A stretch of 64,000 bases of DNA from the NCBI RefSeq assembly GCF_000485595.1, contig NW_014577379.1:34441-98440 (forward strand), in the 5' to 3' direction. The notes beneath the pieces were generated by a model. It ran no database searches, had not been told where the DNA came from, and saw nothing but the letters and a program-made list of their open reading frames with translations. The DNA is from Priapulus caudatus. Lineage: Eukaryota; Priapulida; Priapulimorpha; Priapulimorphida; Priapulidae. Both the position numbers and the translations under genes were made by a program. Positions 1-12,253 of this stretch are shown piece by piece. Each line of letters opens with the position of its first letter. The stretch's first letter is position 1.

Positions 1-612
1 CTCTTGACCTTTGACCTTTGACCCCCAGCTTCGACATCCCAACTCGTTTTGACAATCCTCCCCAATGTGCCGAATATCGTCGAGCGGTTAAGATTTGTGC
101 CCAACTGTTGACGGACGCACGCACGGACGGACGGACGATCATGCGATTCTACAAGCTGCACCTGACTACGTCAGATAGTAATAATAATAATATAATAATA
201 ATAGTATAAATCATAATATGTTCATAGCAGGAATTTTGCATTAAAGATATTGTCAATGAAATCTTGTAAAACGAACCAGACGAGTGTGACACCACAGACT
301 GTTTGTTATCTGCATGTCTATATAATATGCTATATAATTGCCACCCTACCTAATTTGCATAATTTTTTTTAAAATATCAAAACCCCTAGCCCTTATTCAA
401 TCACATACCAAAAATGAGCAAAATCCGTTGAACCTGAACTGACTAATGGCAATTCCAATTTTTGCAAAAAAATTGCCGTGGGTCGAAAGTACGTCGACTG
501 GCGTGCTCCAAAATAGGACGTTTAATATGGGAGCATAACAGTAACAACTATACCCAATTTCAAACATGTGGGTCAACTGTTTCTGAGTTATCGTTGCCCG
601 TAGCCAAATGAT

Positions 613-750
613 GACGGACGGACGGACGGACGTACGACGGACGGACGGACGGACGTACGACGGATGGACGGACGGACGTACGACGGACGGACGGACGGAC
701 GTACGACGGATGGACGGACGGACGTACGACGGACGGACGGACGTACGACG
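613..750. repeat. 23-bp minisatellite
   Basis: About six tandem copies of a 23-bp unit built from GGAC tetramers and ending CGTACGAC. A shorter GGAC run lies at 107-138. The open frames through it (PSVRPSYVRPSVRR) are translations of the repeat, not genes. Confidence 0.9.
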
Positions 751-3700
751 AACGACGACCCATGGCAATAGCGCAGCTTGACGATGTCAAGGTGAGCTAA
801 AAATTGGCATCAGCTTGGGGCATAATCCTCAATAATGACAAAGCTCTACGCATTACCCGGTCTAAATCGCCATTGACCCTGACTTCTATATGAATGATAT
901 CATTCACTCTAACGTAAGAATATTATCTGTTATTGTAGCGTTGGATATAATGTTCCTTGGATTGAGAAAAGTAAATTTTACGAGGTTACAAAGTTATCAC
1001 TCTCTTTTGAACTAGTGCCCAGGACGTACGCAACCCTGTCTCTCTTTCTACTTTATGCTTACAAAATTAATCTGCATGAAACATGTTTGGCAGTTCTAAT
1101 GCGAATAACAACAGTTCAGTTATGCTATGACTAGTTCTATATGGCTTACCGAGATCAACACATGCATGCACAAACCTCTTATTGATGATGACTGGAAATG
1201 ACGCTTCACGACAAAATCTACTAATCCAGGGTCTGCCCCGATGACCTACCAAACTATGTATGTGATTTTGTGCCTATACATGGGTACATGTACGTTCGGC
1301 TGGCATATCTACCAAGCAACCGTTGAGCTATAAGATATAAGCTATATAAATATTATGTAAATATTTGCTTTTGCTAGACCCTGCGCTCGGGAGATATCAA
1401 AGATCAGTTCTACCAATATATATTATTTTTATTGCTATTAGAGAAGACATCTCTCTCCGTCGACAAACATTAGGGAATAATATCTCTGGGACGGTGATCG
1501 TCATCTTCCTTCCTTAGACCCGCTAGTCGTAACTGATGTGTTTTTATACGCCACGAAGTTCGCAAGTGCATGTGCCAGCGTAGAAAAACTACTAGCAGGT
1601 CAAGGGTTTATGGCCCATGTAGGACTACATTACTGCGACTAAAATTTAAGAAATGTCCGTGTTTCACTGCTGTTTCCATCTCCATTATATCAAGTCATTA
1701 TTGATATTCCATCTTATCATATCAAGCCACAGCTAACCTAAAGACACGTTCTTTACGATATCAAGAGCTGATGATACATATTATATTAGGTCTTGATGAT
1801 ATATAGCTAGGGGCTGTGTTATCCTGTTCACTCGTCCTAACGTTACAACGCAATTAACACGTTTAATTAACTTAATTAGCATACGCCAACAAGCTGTATT
1901 CGCGCGACCTTTGTAGCAAGCCGCACGGTTGTTCTTTTATTGCGGATTGTCCATTTGTGAGCCATATATTGTTTCCAAAATGGTACGCGCAAACACTTAA
2001 TTAACGTCGTGAAATGTGGTGAATAAAATTAACGTTGTTAAATTATTCCATTCACTAAGTTCATCCTCATTCGCAAGTGTGCTCATATTACTTTTTTGGC
2101 CGAAATATTCTCCGTGGGAACGCATCTCCCATCACATAAAGGAAAACTGACTTTATGTTGCAGATTCTGAATTTCAGTTTATATAGACGCATTCTCACTA
2201 TTTCCGAGTTATTACTGTGTTTTACGCGCGAGGTATTCACCATCTGCTGGGCGCAAGTCCGTAATCAAAGATTACACATAATATGTCAAAATAGTCACTT
2301 CGCCAACGAGTGTCAGAGGTTTTCTTTTTTAGACAATTTTGATTTATTGTCATGTCACTGTACAAAGGTCATATTTACATTACAAGTCAAACTCTATTCA
2401 CAACAACACGCGTACAAATATAAGCTCATACATTTTCACAGTCGAATTCCTCCACGGAAGATATTTTGCGTCTCTATGCGGTTGCGAGAAAGACGTACAA
2501 CAGTAAATGTCCATTCCTTTACCTAGTTTCAGTTGACAGCACATAACGAGCACGCACAGCCACTGTCTGCAAGCGTCCAGAGACGCCATAGATGTTTCTC
2601 GCACGCTCAATAGAAATGACGTGGACATAACTTTAAAGGTACGCGTCAACCCTTCCGCAGTAGGGCTACGGATGTACACAGATCTTGCAAAAAAACTCCT
2701 CAGCTTGCTAGTAGTTGGCACATGAGTTCATTGCTGAATCGGCGAAAAGGCTTCAAAACAACATCAATGCTAATCAATGCAACCATCTCGCACAGTCACG
2801 CACAAGTTTGTCAGCATGAATTGCAGCTAACAATATTGATCTTTTGCTCATCGGGAAGTGAGAACAATATAATATATTGACAAAAAAAATTGTGTCTCCG
2901 TACAGCGATTTACAGACAGTTAAACCCGCAGTACTGTATTTACATTTATATAACCACCTTCAGGCAAACAGTCAATCCGTTGTTTGTTTTCCGATGGGTC
3001 GGAGGACGCGTTCTATTCATTTACATTTCTACAAAGCAGCATAAATAATTGCATTCGTCTGATATTATTTACAAATATGTTCACAAAAGAATATACGTCT
3101 GCACGTGCGCGTGTCCGGGCACACGCGTGTGTGTGTTTGCCTATCTCTGGTTGTCAGTATTCAATGCTGACTCACCCATTGTTGATTTACTAGCTGAATA
3201 CTACAGACTGCACGCGTGCAAATGCCCAGATTCTCGCTCGCATCTTGTTAAACCAACTCAACTTCACCCGCGCCAGTAGAACAAACGACAGTTAAAAGCA
3301 TCATCATGTTGGTTCATCTTTAGCCACTTTAACTTAAGACCACTGACCCAGATCACATGCTGTTGACCCTGCTGACGAAGTGGATTCCAAGCGTTGACCA
3401 AATATGATGGCATGTGATTTAGGCAATCAGCTGAATGAAAACCTGTGCTTGCTGCTAGTTATTAGCCATCCTGTTATAGGTCACAATTGATCGATCACCC
3501 ATTTGCGTTTGTTTGAGCAGATCAGCAGCAAGTGTTCACCGATCAGGCGGACCCCTTACAAATAGATACTAATACAACAGTGTCATTTTATTGGCTAGTC
3601 GTTATTGAACAAACTAGCACGTAAATACTTAATAAATATTATTCAATTTACCAGCAAAAGGTTTGACTCATCCAGCAAACTGACATTGTAATACAAATAA

Positions 3701-3816
3701 TAGCTTCATTTCATTTTAAATTGGGTAACCTTTCCAGTCACAGATGTACAGATAACTAACTTCCAGTAACCACAGATGGCGCCACAATGTGTTCACACAT
3801 ATCACGAATGGTTGTG

Positions 3817-4064
3817 GGCATAGATAATGCTGCTGCATCCATATGGAACACCAATTTCGGTATAAACAATGCAATGTGAACGTGAACAACGCAATTTTGT
3901 CACGGGCATTGCAATGTGTGCATAGCCAATGCAATGTGGGCAGAAACAATGCAATGTAGACATACATGCCAATCCAATGCAGACAGAAGCAGTGTATGTA
4001 ATATAGGCATAGATAATGCAACGTGGGTGTAAAATTGGTGTAAACAATGTAATGTAGGCATTAA
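3817..4064. repeat. Degenerate short tandem repeat (ATGCAATGT core)
   Basis: At least eight imperfect units of about 20-27 bp with core AATGCAATGTRGGC and interspersed GCATA or GAAAC. Similar units (ATACAATGCGGGAGTGAAC) resume at 4490-4600, so the mobile element at 4160-4483 appears to interrupt one array. Confidence 0.65.
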
Positions 4065-4159
4065 AGGCCCGTCTCTACACACGCGGCGCGGCAAGGAACG
4101 CCACGGAAACGTTAGGAACGCCGTTCACCCCTACTGGCAAAGTTCAAATCTATTATATC

Positions 4160-4483
4160 TTAAGGCGCAGTCTCCACTGACACGGCACGGCGCCATCCCT
4201 GTTTCACGGCGACAGCGAAAGTCAAATGAGTGACTTTTGCCGGCTGCCGTGTACGGAGAAAGACACTTGAACCAATCAACGCGATCGTTTTTTATCACGT
4301 GTTCTGCTCGCGCCACCAGCAGCCAATGGACAACAAGCACATGCATAATTTCTGATCACTGAACCAGAGTGAACACAATGCGCTCAGATACAATGCGCTA
4401 AATCACGATGTGTTTTTTTTCAGCACAACGGCGCTGCGTTTTGCTGTGTCGTCTCCTGCCTCGTGTATGGAGACATAGCTTAA
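4160..4483. mobile_element. TTAA-flanked miniature inverted-repeat element
   Basis: TTAA occurs at both ends (4160-4163 and 4480-4483). Just inside, GGCGCAGTCTCCACTGACAC on the left matches the reverse complement of GTGTATGGAGACATAGC on the right. TTAA duplication is the hallmark of piggyBac-type transposition (known). There is no transposase. A related head (TTAA then AGGCCCGTCTCTACACAC) starts at about 4060, possibly a truncated relative. Confidence 0.5.
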
Positions 4484-5197
4484 CACCGCAAGGTGGACGT
4501 CTGCAATACAATGCGGGAGTGAACAATACAGCGTTGGTGTGAACAACACCAAGTGTGTATGTTGTGTGCGTGTGCGAACACTGTAACGCGGGTGGAGGCG
4601 AGTGGAGCTGTCACTCTGTGGGTGCTGCGATACGGCCGTGAGTCTCGTGGCCGTGGAATACGAGCACGTCGTTACACAGCTGCGTGCGCGCTGGCATCTG
4701 CTGTGAGCGGCGTATCCCAGACGTGGCTATGACTCGGAGGAGCAGTCTCCCTCAGACGCTGCCGCATAGCTGGCCTGCTTGAAGTGTGAACCGCTCTCCT
4801 GCTCTGAAACTGACCAGCAGAAACTCGATGTGAACAACATGCACGTACATGCTACACAGAAGCAGCTAGCGCCATATGCATGTAGTCCGACCCAATTACA
4901 CAATATATAACATCAAGCATCATACATCATATATCCACCTGATACATCCAGAGTGCATATGACCTTCGAATTTAACTGTACCGTAGTACTTTTAATACAT
5001 AATACGTTAATACATATCATATAATACACAATGTTCTTTGCGCAATGTTACATCCACTGACGTCCGCACTCAAAGATTTAACATGGCATTTACGGTGCCA
5101 TCATAGTGAAAGGAAATGACAAAGCACACTTTGAAAAGGGACTATTGCACACGCCTGCCGCCGAGTGAAACAGAAGCCATCCCTACACCCCACTCAC

Positions 5198-5636
5198 CTG
5201 TGCAGCTTCCCCGGTGGCTGCCCGTCTCCTTGCTCTTGCTGCGCTTTTTCCTCTTCTTGTGCGCAGCCGGCTTCTCCCTGCCCCCGCTACTCCTGCTCTG
5301 CTGGCTGCCGTAGGGACTGGCGTACGCGCCCGCGTCGTGCTGCTGCTGCTGCTGCTGCGGCGGCGGCGGCGCTGCCGCCGCATCCGGCACCGCCGCCGCG
5401 TCCGCCTGCCAGCTGAGCTTCTCCTGCGAACGCTCGCTGTCGTAGCCGTGATCGTTAGACTTTGGCTGCGGCTGCTGATTCGACGAGTCGCTGTTCTCCT
5501 TGCTGTGGGGGTTGCTCGGGTGGTCGCTCGCGTAGCCCTGGTCAGCGGACCGCGCCGGCCGCAGGTGACTGGACGAGGCGGCATCGGTCGGCTGCGCGGA
5601 GCCGGTCGCCGTGCCGACGGCGATCGCAAATGGCGG
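5198..5636 (-). CDS. BOC/CDON: Coding exon 20: cytoplasmic tail with polyQ and basic cluster
   Basis: 439 nt, phase 0 in, 1 out. It is low in complexity: [12 protein letters not shown], two related patches QGYASD and HGYDSE, Ala-rich and PPPP then six Gln, and a strongly basic [10 protein letters not shown] near the end. The donor CACAG|gtgagt is near consensus, so at least one further exon is expected, but I see none in 1-5100. If the intron is retained, frame continues 18 codons to a stop at 5144-5142. Confidence 0.82.
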
Positions 5637-8600
5637 CTGGAAATCGAGAAATATTGTGAGTAAAATCATATCCACAAAAACGATGATCCGTCCCGTGATT
5701 GTTTGGGTCAGAACAACGGTCGCTTCTAGGAAGCATGAACCGTGACACTTGTCTACAACTAATGACACTTTTGAGAGTACTCTTTATACAAGTTTCATCT
5801 GCAACAAGTTGTAATTAAAACTCAAAGTGTGTGGCCTTTCATAATGGGACTTTGCCTGCAGCTGAGAAGTAGTTGCTTAAAACTAAAGGGCCTGCGACAA
5901 CATGGGCACAACGCGAATCAAATTGCAGCGATGACCCCTTGAATTATCACATACATGCACTGGCAATCAATACTTCAACTATAATATAATTATTATAATT
6001 ATTATTATTATAGTTGTTATTATTTTTATGACTATAATTTGTTTACTATTATTATTATTATTGTTGTTGTTGTAGTTATTGTTCTTCTTCTTATTATTAT
6101 CATTACCAACATTATTATTATTATTATTAATATTATTATTATGCACTAACCGGAGGCGTCTGTAGGCCGTCTGGCTCCTCGACGAGTGGAGCGTCTGCCG
6201 CATCCTCGTCTCCTGCACCCTCGTTGTCAGCAGGATTAAAGCTCGTGAGTGGCAGCTGCGTCATCGGGTTCGGCGTCACCGTCATGTCTCTCTGTAAAGC
6301 AGATGATGGCTACGTTGATACAGAGAGCGAAATGCGTGCTTTTATTTAGGATGCATATGGTATCATGCATATGGTGGTTCTCGCTGAAGCAAGTGTTTCC
6401 TCTCTTTTGTAGAAGAAAAACACGAGCTACTATCTAGAATATCAAGAGTAGATAATAACACATAATAACACAATTTTGGCTTAACACCTCTACACAATAG
6501 CGGTGAATTGTGCCAATTCAGCTCGTGCAAGATTACAATTTACAGCAATATGCTAGCAAATATATGTAAACGAATATCAGTACCACGAAAGTGAGTGATT
6601 AGTGGTCATAATAAGCTGAGGAACGTATACACTTGCATCTTTATTGGTGGCAAATTTTGATGAGAAAAATCGGTTAAAAATGCGGGAATCGGGTGTGTAA
6701 CTCTTGTGTTATTATCTACTCTTGAGAATATTCAACTCGTATTATCAACCAGCATTCGTATCATCACATTATATTATGATATCGCATTATGATTTACTCA
6801 ACCAGCACATTATAACTGTCCGTCAGAATCATGCTTGCCATCGCAGCCTCACACTCACCTGAGACACCTGCATGTAGCCGTTGGAACGTATGTGGCCATT
6901 GCTCATGGGGGCGCCACTGCTGTTGTTGCGGTTGAGCGACTGGTCGAGGTAGTTCTTCAGAGCTGTGTCCTCATACTTGCTCCGGATCTTGACATCCATT
7001 TCTAAAAAATGTCAAGAGCAATTTTAGATAGTGATCGCGAAAGATCATTTCACAGTGGGGCCTGATATAATAGCCCGTACATTAACAAAACCGCTATAAT
7101 AACTGATTTTCATGAAAGTTAATGGGATTTAGAAGCAGTAGCTGCGCTTTGGTTCACGGCCCGAACAGGCCGCTACGCCTCTTACGTCACGCACGCACAT
7201 ACCGTGTATCATCCGCCGCTGCTGCCGCTGCTTGTAGTAGCAGAGCAGCATGAAGACGACGAGGATGATGATGAGACCGCCGAGCACCGAGCCGAGAATG
7301 ATGAAGAGAAGCTCATTGCTGGCTTCCTCCTCGCTGTCGTGGGCGACGTCCTGATGCGTCTCCATCGCTCGCGCACCTGCAGCGACAGGGACAAGAATGC
7401 AGTGACACAGTGTCCCACAGACCGTGAATGGCTTGCAGGGTCACGTTCTCACTTTTACTAATGCATCACAACTAATTAATAAATACACTATTTAAAAATA
7501 ATAATAATAATGACAGCAGCAACACAAAACAGGGTAAACTAGCAGAAAGGAGATTTCGAAGAAGCGACATGCAGTGACACAGTGTCCCACAGACCGTGAA
7601 TGGCTTGCAGGGTCATGTTCTCACTTTTACTAATGCATCACAACTAAATAATAAATACATGAATAACAATAATAATAATTATTATCATTTTTATGACAGC
7701 AGGAAAACCAGGGTAAACTAACGAGAAGGAGATTTCGAAGAAGCAACTTAAATATTTTTTTTAAACCAAGCGAACGCATACTCTTCGTCCTGTGCTCGAC
7801 CATCGGGCTGTAGCTGCTGCGGCCGGCGCCGTTGAACGCCTGCAGACGGATCTCATAGGTCGTGTGCGGCAGCAGGTGGACGAGAAGCTGACTGCGCAGC
7901 TGCGGCTCGGTAACCTTGACGACGTAGAACGGGCCGGCCTGCACGGTGGGACGATACTCCACGAGGAAACCGTCCGCAGGTGCAAGCCTGCTGTTGACAA
8001 ACTGTGGGGGCAAGCCATGCGACACGTGTGTGTTAGCATAGCTATTGCTCTCAGTATAAATGGCTTTATCATTAACATACTGCTAGTTTGTGATACTTAT
8101 GTTGTGGTATGTTGTCTTTAAGCTTGATAGGTGAGCTAGGTGTAATTACTATGTGACACGTGCGTTAGCACACCTATTGCTTTACGGCCTTATCATCGAC
8201 ATACACTAGTTTGTGGTATGTTGTCTTCTAAGCTTTATTGGTTTGCCAGGTGTAGTTATCTCTAGGACCTGTGGATATCTGCTACCATGAGATCAGTCAA
8301 TGCCTCTCTGTGGTACTCTCTCTACCTTTTCTTCTCTCGCTAACTCGTACGCTCTCTCTCTCTTTCTCTTTCATTGTCTCTCACACCTTTGCTCTTTCTC
8401 TCTCACTCTCTTTCTCATTCATTCTGTCTCCCTCCTTTGCTCTTCCTCGCTCTCTCTCTCTCTCTCCCTCTCTCATACTCTCTCAACCCCATATCTCTCA
8501 CCCTTTCTCTTTCCCTCTCTAACTCCCCTCCCCTTCCCTTATTCCCCCCCCTCTCTACATCCCCTCTCCCTCCCTCACATTCCCTCACTCCCCTCTCTTT

Positions 8601-11600
8601 CCCGCACGCACCGCTATCGACACTTACGTTCCAGCGGATCAGCATCGTCGTTTCGTTCAGCGCGCGCACGGTGGCGACACTGGGCGGGATCGGCGCGTGC
8701 GTCGTCGCGTCGTCGCCGCGGCCGACCGTGCCGATCGGGTTCGCCCGCACGAGGAACAGCTTCGAGCTGCGGCTGTGGTTGTTGTCGCCGTTCTCGTATC
8801 CCGCGGCGATGCGGAACCGATACATGTTACCTGCGTGCGGAGTGCAAGGGTGCGTTACGAGTGCGCGCAAGAGAAATGGGACTCGAGATGCGATTGGGGA
8901 AGGCGGAGTCTGTTATTAAAAACGATTGTAAGTTAAGGACATTGTATGAGGACACGCATTATTTTACGATAGGATGTTATGACTTTTGCACATACAATCT
9001 TGAACTTTTCCGTTTGCCCTTTAGCATTTTTTTTAGTACAGTGCAGAAGTCACGACGGCCTTACGAAACTTGTCGAAATTTGAAAAAAGGAAATGCGAAG
9101 CTGTCCAGGGACAGCAGAGAAATATGAAGCCAACGTAAACGCTACACGTTCTCAACACAGACAAACTGGAGCATGACAGCTACAGGTGCCGCGAGCCAAC
9201 GTGCGGCTGCAGTCGCACACCCTCGCTTAGAACTGCAGATGAGCGATGAATGTGCCAACTTTACTGTTCACGTCCAATCACCGAGAAGACACAATGTTGC
9301 AGATGCTACGTGAACTGACGTTGTTTTTGTGAACGCAGCAGAGCACCTGCCTACCTGACTTCAGCGTCGTCACCTCTCCCGTCCGCAGATTAGGCAGAAT
9401 GTCCTCGTCTACGGTTCCCCAGGGCCGTCCTCTCTTCGAGAGGCTCTCACCGTTCTTGCCCATGTTCTGGTACTGTATCCTAGAGGTAACAATGAAGTAT
9501 CGTGAGAATCGAGTTACAACGCATCCTCATGCACTCGTGTGATCGACGATTCAAAAATCTATGACGCAAAGCACTCTGGCTGTACGATGCCGATGTAGTG
9601 TGCGTGCGAATGTGTGTGCACGCGTTTGTTTGTTTACCTGAAGAAGCGAATCGCTAGCCCATCGTTCTCGGGCACGTCCCAGGTGAGGGTGACGGAGTTG
9701 CGTGAGTACTGCTCGACGTGAGGAGCTGTAGGTGGTTCCAGTCGTGCTGAAACGTCAAGCAATGTCAGTACCAGCACACATACCCACTGCTCACCGAGCT
9801 AGTCTACCAGAAACACCACGGTTCTATAAGATGATCCTGCCGAGGTACAATGTCAAGCGAGATATGGCCACATATTTAAGCGATTGCATAAACATTTTGC
9901 ATCAGTTTTCAAGTTTTGTCCCACAGCGTTCTTGATTCCATTTAAGATATTTTTGCTTAGGCATCTTGGTTTTTTATTATATGCTATTAACCAAATAATT
10001 TCTATTAGCTGATATTTAGGGTACCCATCATGACTACTGCCATACACTCATCACTTTCTTCTACTATTACCTCTATCATTGTGCCTGTCGCCCTTCTTCT
10101 TCTTCTTGTTCTTCTCCTTCTTGTTCTTCCTACGATTCTCATTCCTATCAGAAGTTGGCATATTGTATGAATCTAAAAAAAAGAATTTAGCTGTATCAAA
10201 ACTAGTTAACAGTGCATCATACTAGATACTGCCCTACAAGGCAACACAACATCAACTAGGTATGTGTCATATTGTAATTTACTGAACAGCTTGTGCTGTA
10301 TATATATACTATATCGTCAATAAAACCTTTCTGTAAATTCTGCAACCTTTCTGGGTTTTTCAATACAGTTTTCAATTGTTACCACTCCGCGTGTAAAAGT
10401 TCGTTTAGTCATTAATAATACATTGAAAAGCAATGCAAAATGACCTACTTTCACTTCATGTGACAAATGCAACAATGTTATTATTATTGCAGTTCTTGTT
10501 GTTGTTGTGGTTATTGTTGTTATTGTTGTTGTTGTTGTTTTTGTTGTTGTTCTTTTTGTTGTTGTTGTTGTTTTTGTTGTTGTTGTTGTTTCGTCATTGC
10601 TGTTGTTGTTTTATGAATATACTATTGCATGCAGTGTAGCAACACTAACCGACAGTGAGGTGGTACAATGACAACTGTTCCTTAGATTCAGTATTTATGC
10701 AGGTGTAACGTCCGGAGTCGTCCTCACCAGCAGACGAAATTACCAGGCTGTTGCCCTGCAGAGCCAACCTATAATAATACAGCATACATATAATAATATA
10801 ATAAATAATATATAATATATATATATATAACCCTAACGGTAGAAACGTCCTACAAACAAAAATGTCTACGATGTTCTACACCTAATAATTTCTACTGTAA
10901 TCTTCACAGTTAGCAGCTCTGTACTGATATGTGCCACGTATATACAAATAACACTTGGAATGACCCCTGCATGAGTTGGGGATATGTGTTCATAGGGTAG
11001 CTTTCAAAGGGAGCTAAAGGATATTTGTACGTAAAAACAAAGAAACAGGTGAGCATTACACATACCCACTATTAACTCTCGCAACCTGCCTCTATGTCAG
11101 AAAATAACTCTTGCATAATGCACAATCTTTATATCAAAACGAACTTTTTAGGCGATTAAAAAACAGGGAAAATGGACAAATGCACTAAACTAGACAAATG
11201 CAGACTGCTATGAATGTCAGAAGTGAATGAGAGTTTGCACAATATATACCTGTCACTGGGATTGATGATTTGGGAGTTCTTAAACCACGCCAGTTGGTCA
11301 TCAGATGTCTGGTTACCATAGCAGGTCATTGTCACAACCTCACCCTCCTTCACATCAATCGTCTGTCTAATCACGCCGGCTCCCACTGGTGGCAAATCAC
11401 GGCAATCGCATATTATTCCCCCATCTAGATTGCTAACATAGATCGTAGATCGATGCAATTGTTGATCCACGATAATAGCTGTCGACCAGCATAGGGATCT
11501 ACACGATCATTACTTTAGTGAAATACTGAAGGTGCTGTAACTTAGAGAGATTAAGGCACGATTACAAAGATTACTCTTTGTATGCTCTTCAACATGAATC

Positions 11601-12220
11601 AACCACTTCATGGGTGAACACTGCACTTTTCCACCGCTACTCCAGCCTCGGCTAGGCACCTAATTCTTACCTGTAGAATCCGTGGAGGTGAAGGGACTCT
11701 CAATGACCGTTAGCATTGCCTGAGAGTGGACGACGGCACTCCTGCTGGAAACCACACACTGGTACACTCCCATGTGCCTGGCCTGTACGTTCCTGATCTC
11801 CAGTACGTTGTCTGTAGTGCAGATAAATAAGATAGTTGTTTATATTTATAGCTCTACTCTCCCCCACTTATGGAAACATGTCATCAAACTACAACTAGCC
11901 AAGAAATAAAAAAAAATTGACGTTCTTTATTTCGCATTTGATTTACACACAGTAATAACAGGAGCATGTTCCATGATTGCATTTAACAGTCCTGTTCCTT
12001 ATTCTCCTTCTCCTCAGCGTCACAGCTGTGAACTAGTTAAAGGGAGAGTTTACTCTAGGTTCTAGGGTTATTTTCAGCTAATTTAGGTTATAATTACGCT
12101 ACATNNNNNNNNNNNNNNNNNNNNNNNNNAGAAGAACATGAAACGTCAGTTGAATGAAGGAACAGAGGATGAATGTTATATGAACAGATGAAAGTAAAAG
12201 TATATTATATAATAATATAG

Positions 12221-12253
<33 letters not shown>

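Larger units (their letters stand above)
1..5100. other. Region downstream of the last identified exon: no gene recognised
   Basis: The next exon or 3' UTR of the receptor should lie here or beyond the left edge. No convincing open exon with splice sites is visible. An AATAAA on the minus strand at 2347-2342 could be a polyadenylation signal, but nothing else supports a transcript end. The region holds a 23-bp minisatellite (613-750), degenerate ATGCAATGT repeats (3817-4064 and about 4490-4600) and a TTAA-flanked element (4160-4483). Confidence 0.6.

Noticed and set aside
2398-2721. A candidate last exon of the receptor on the minus strand
   Set aside because: The frame does not continue the tail's composition, no acceptor in the required phase is convincing, and the stop-rich surroundings look like intron or UTR.
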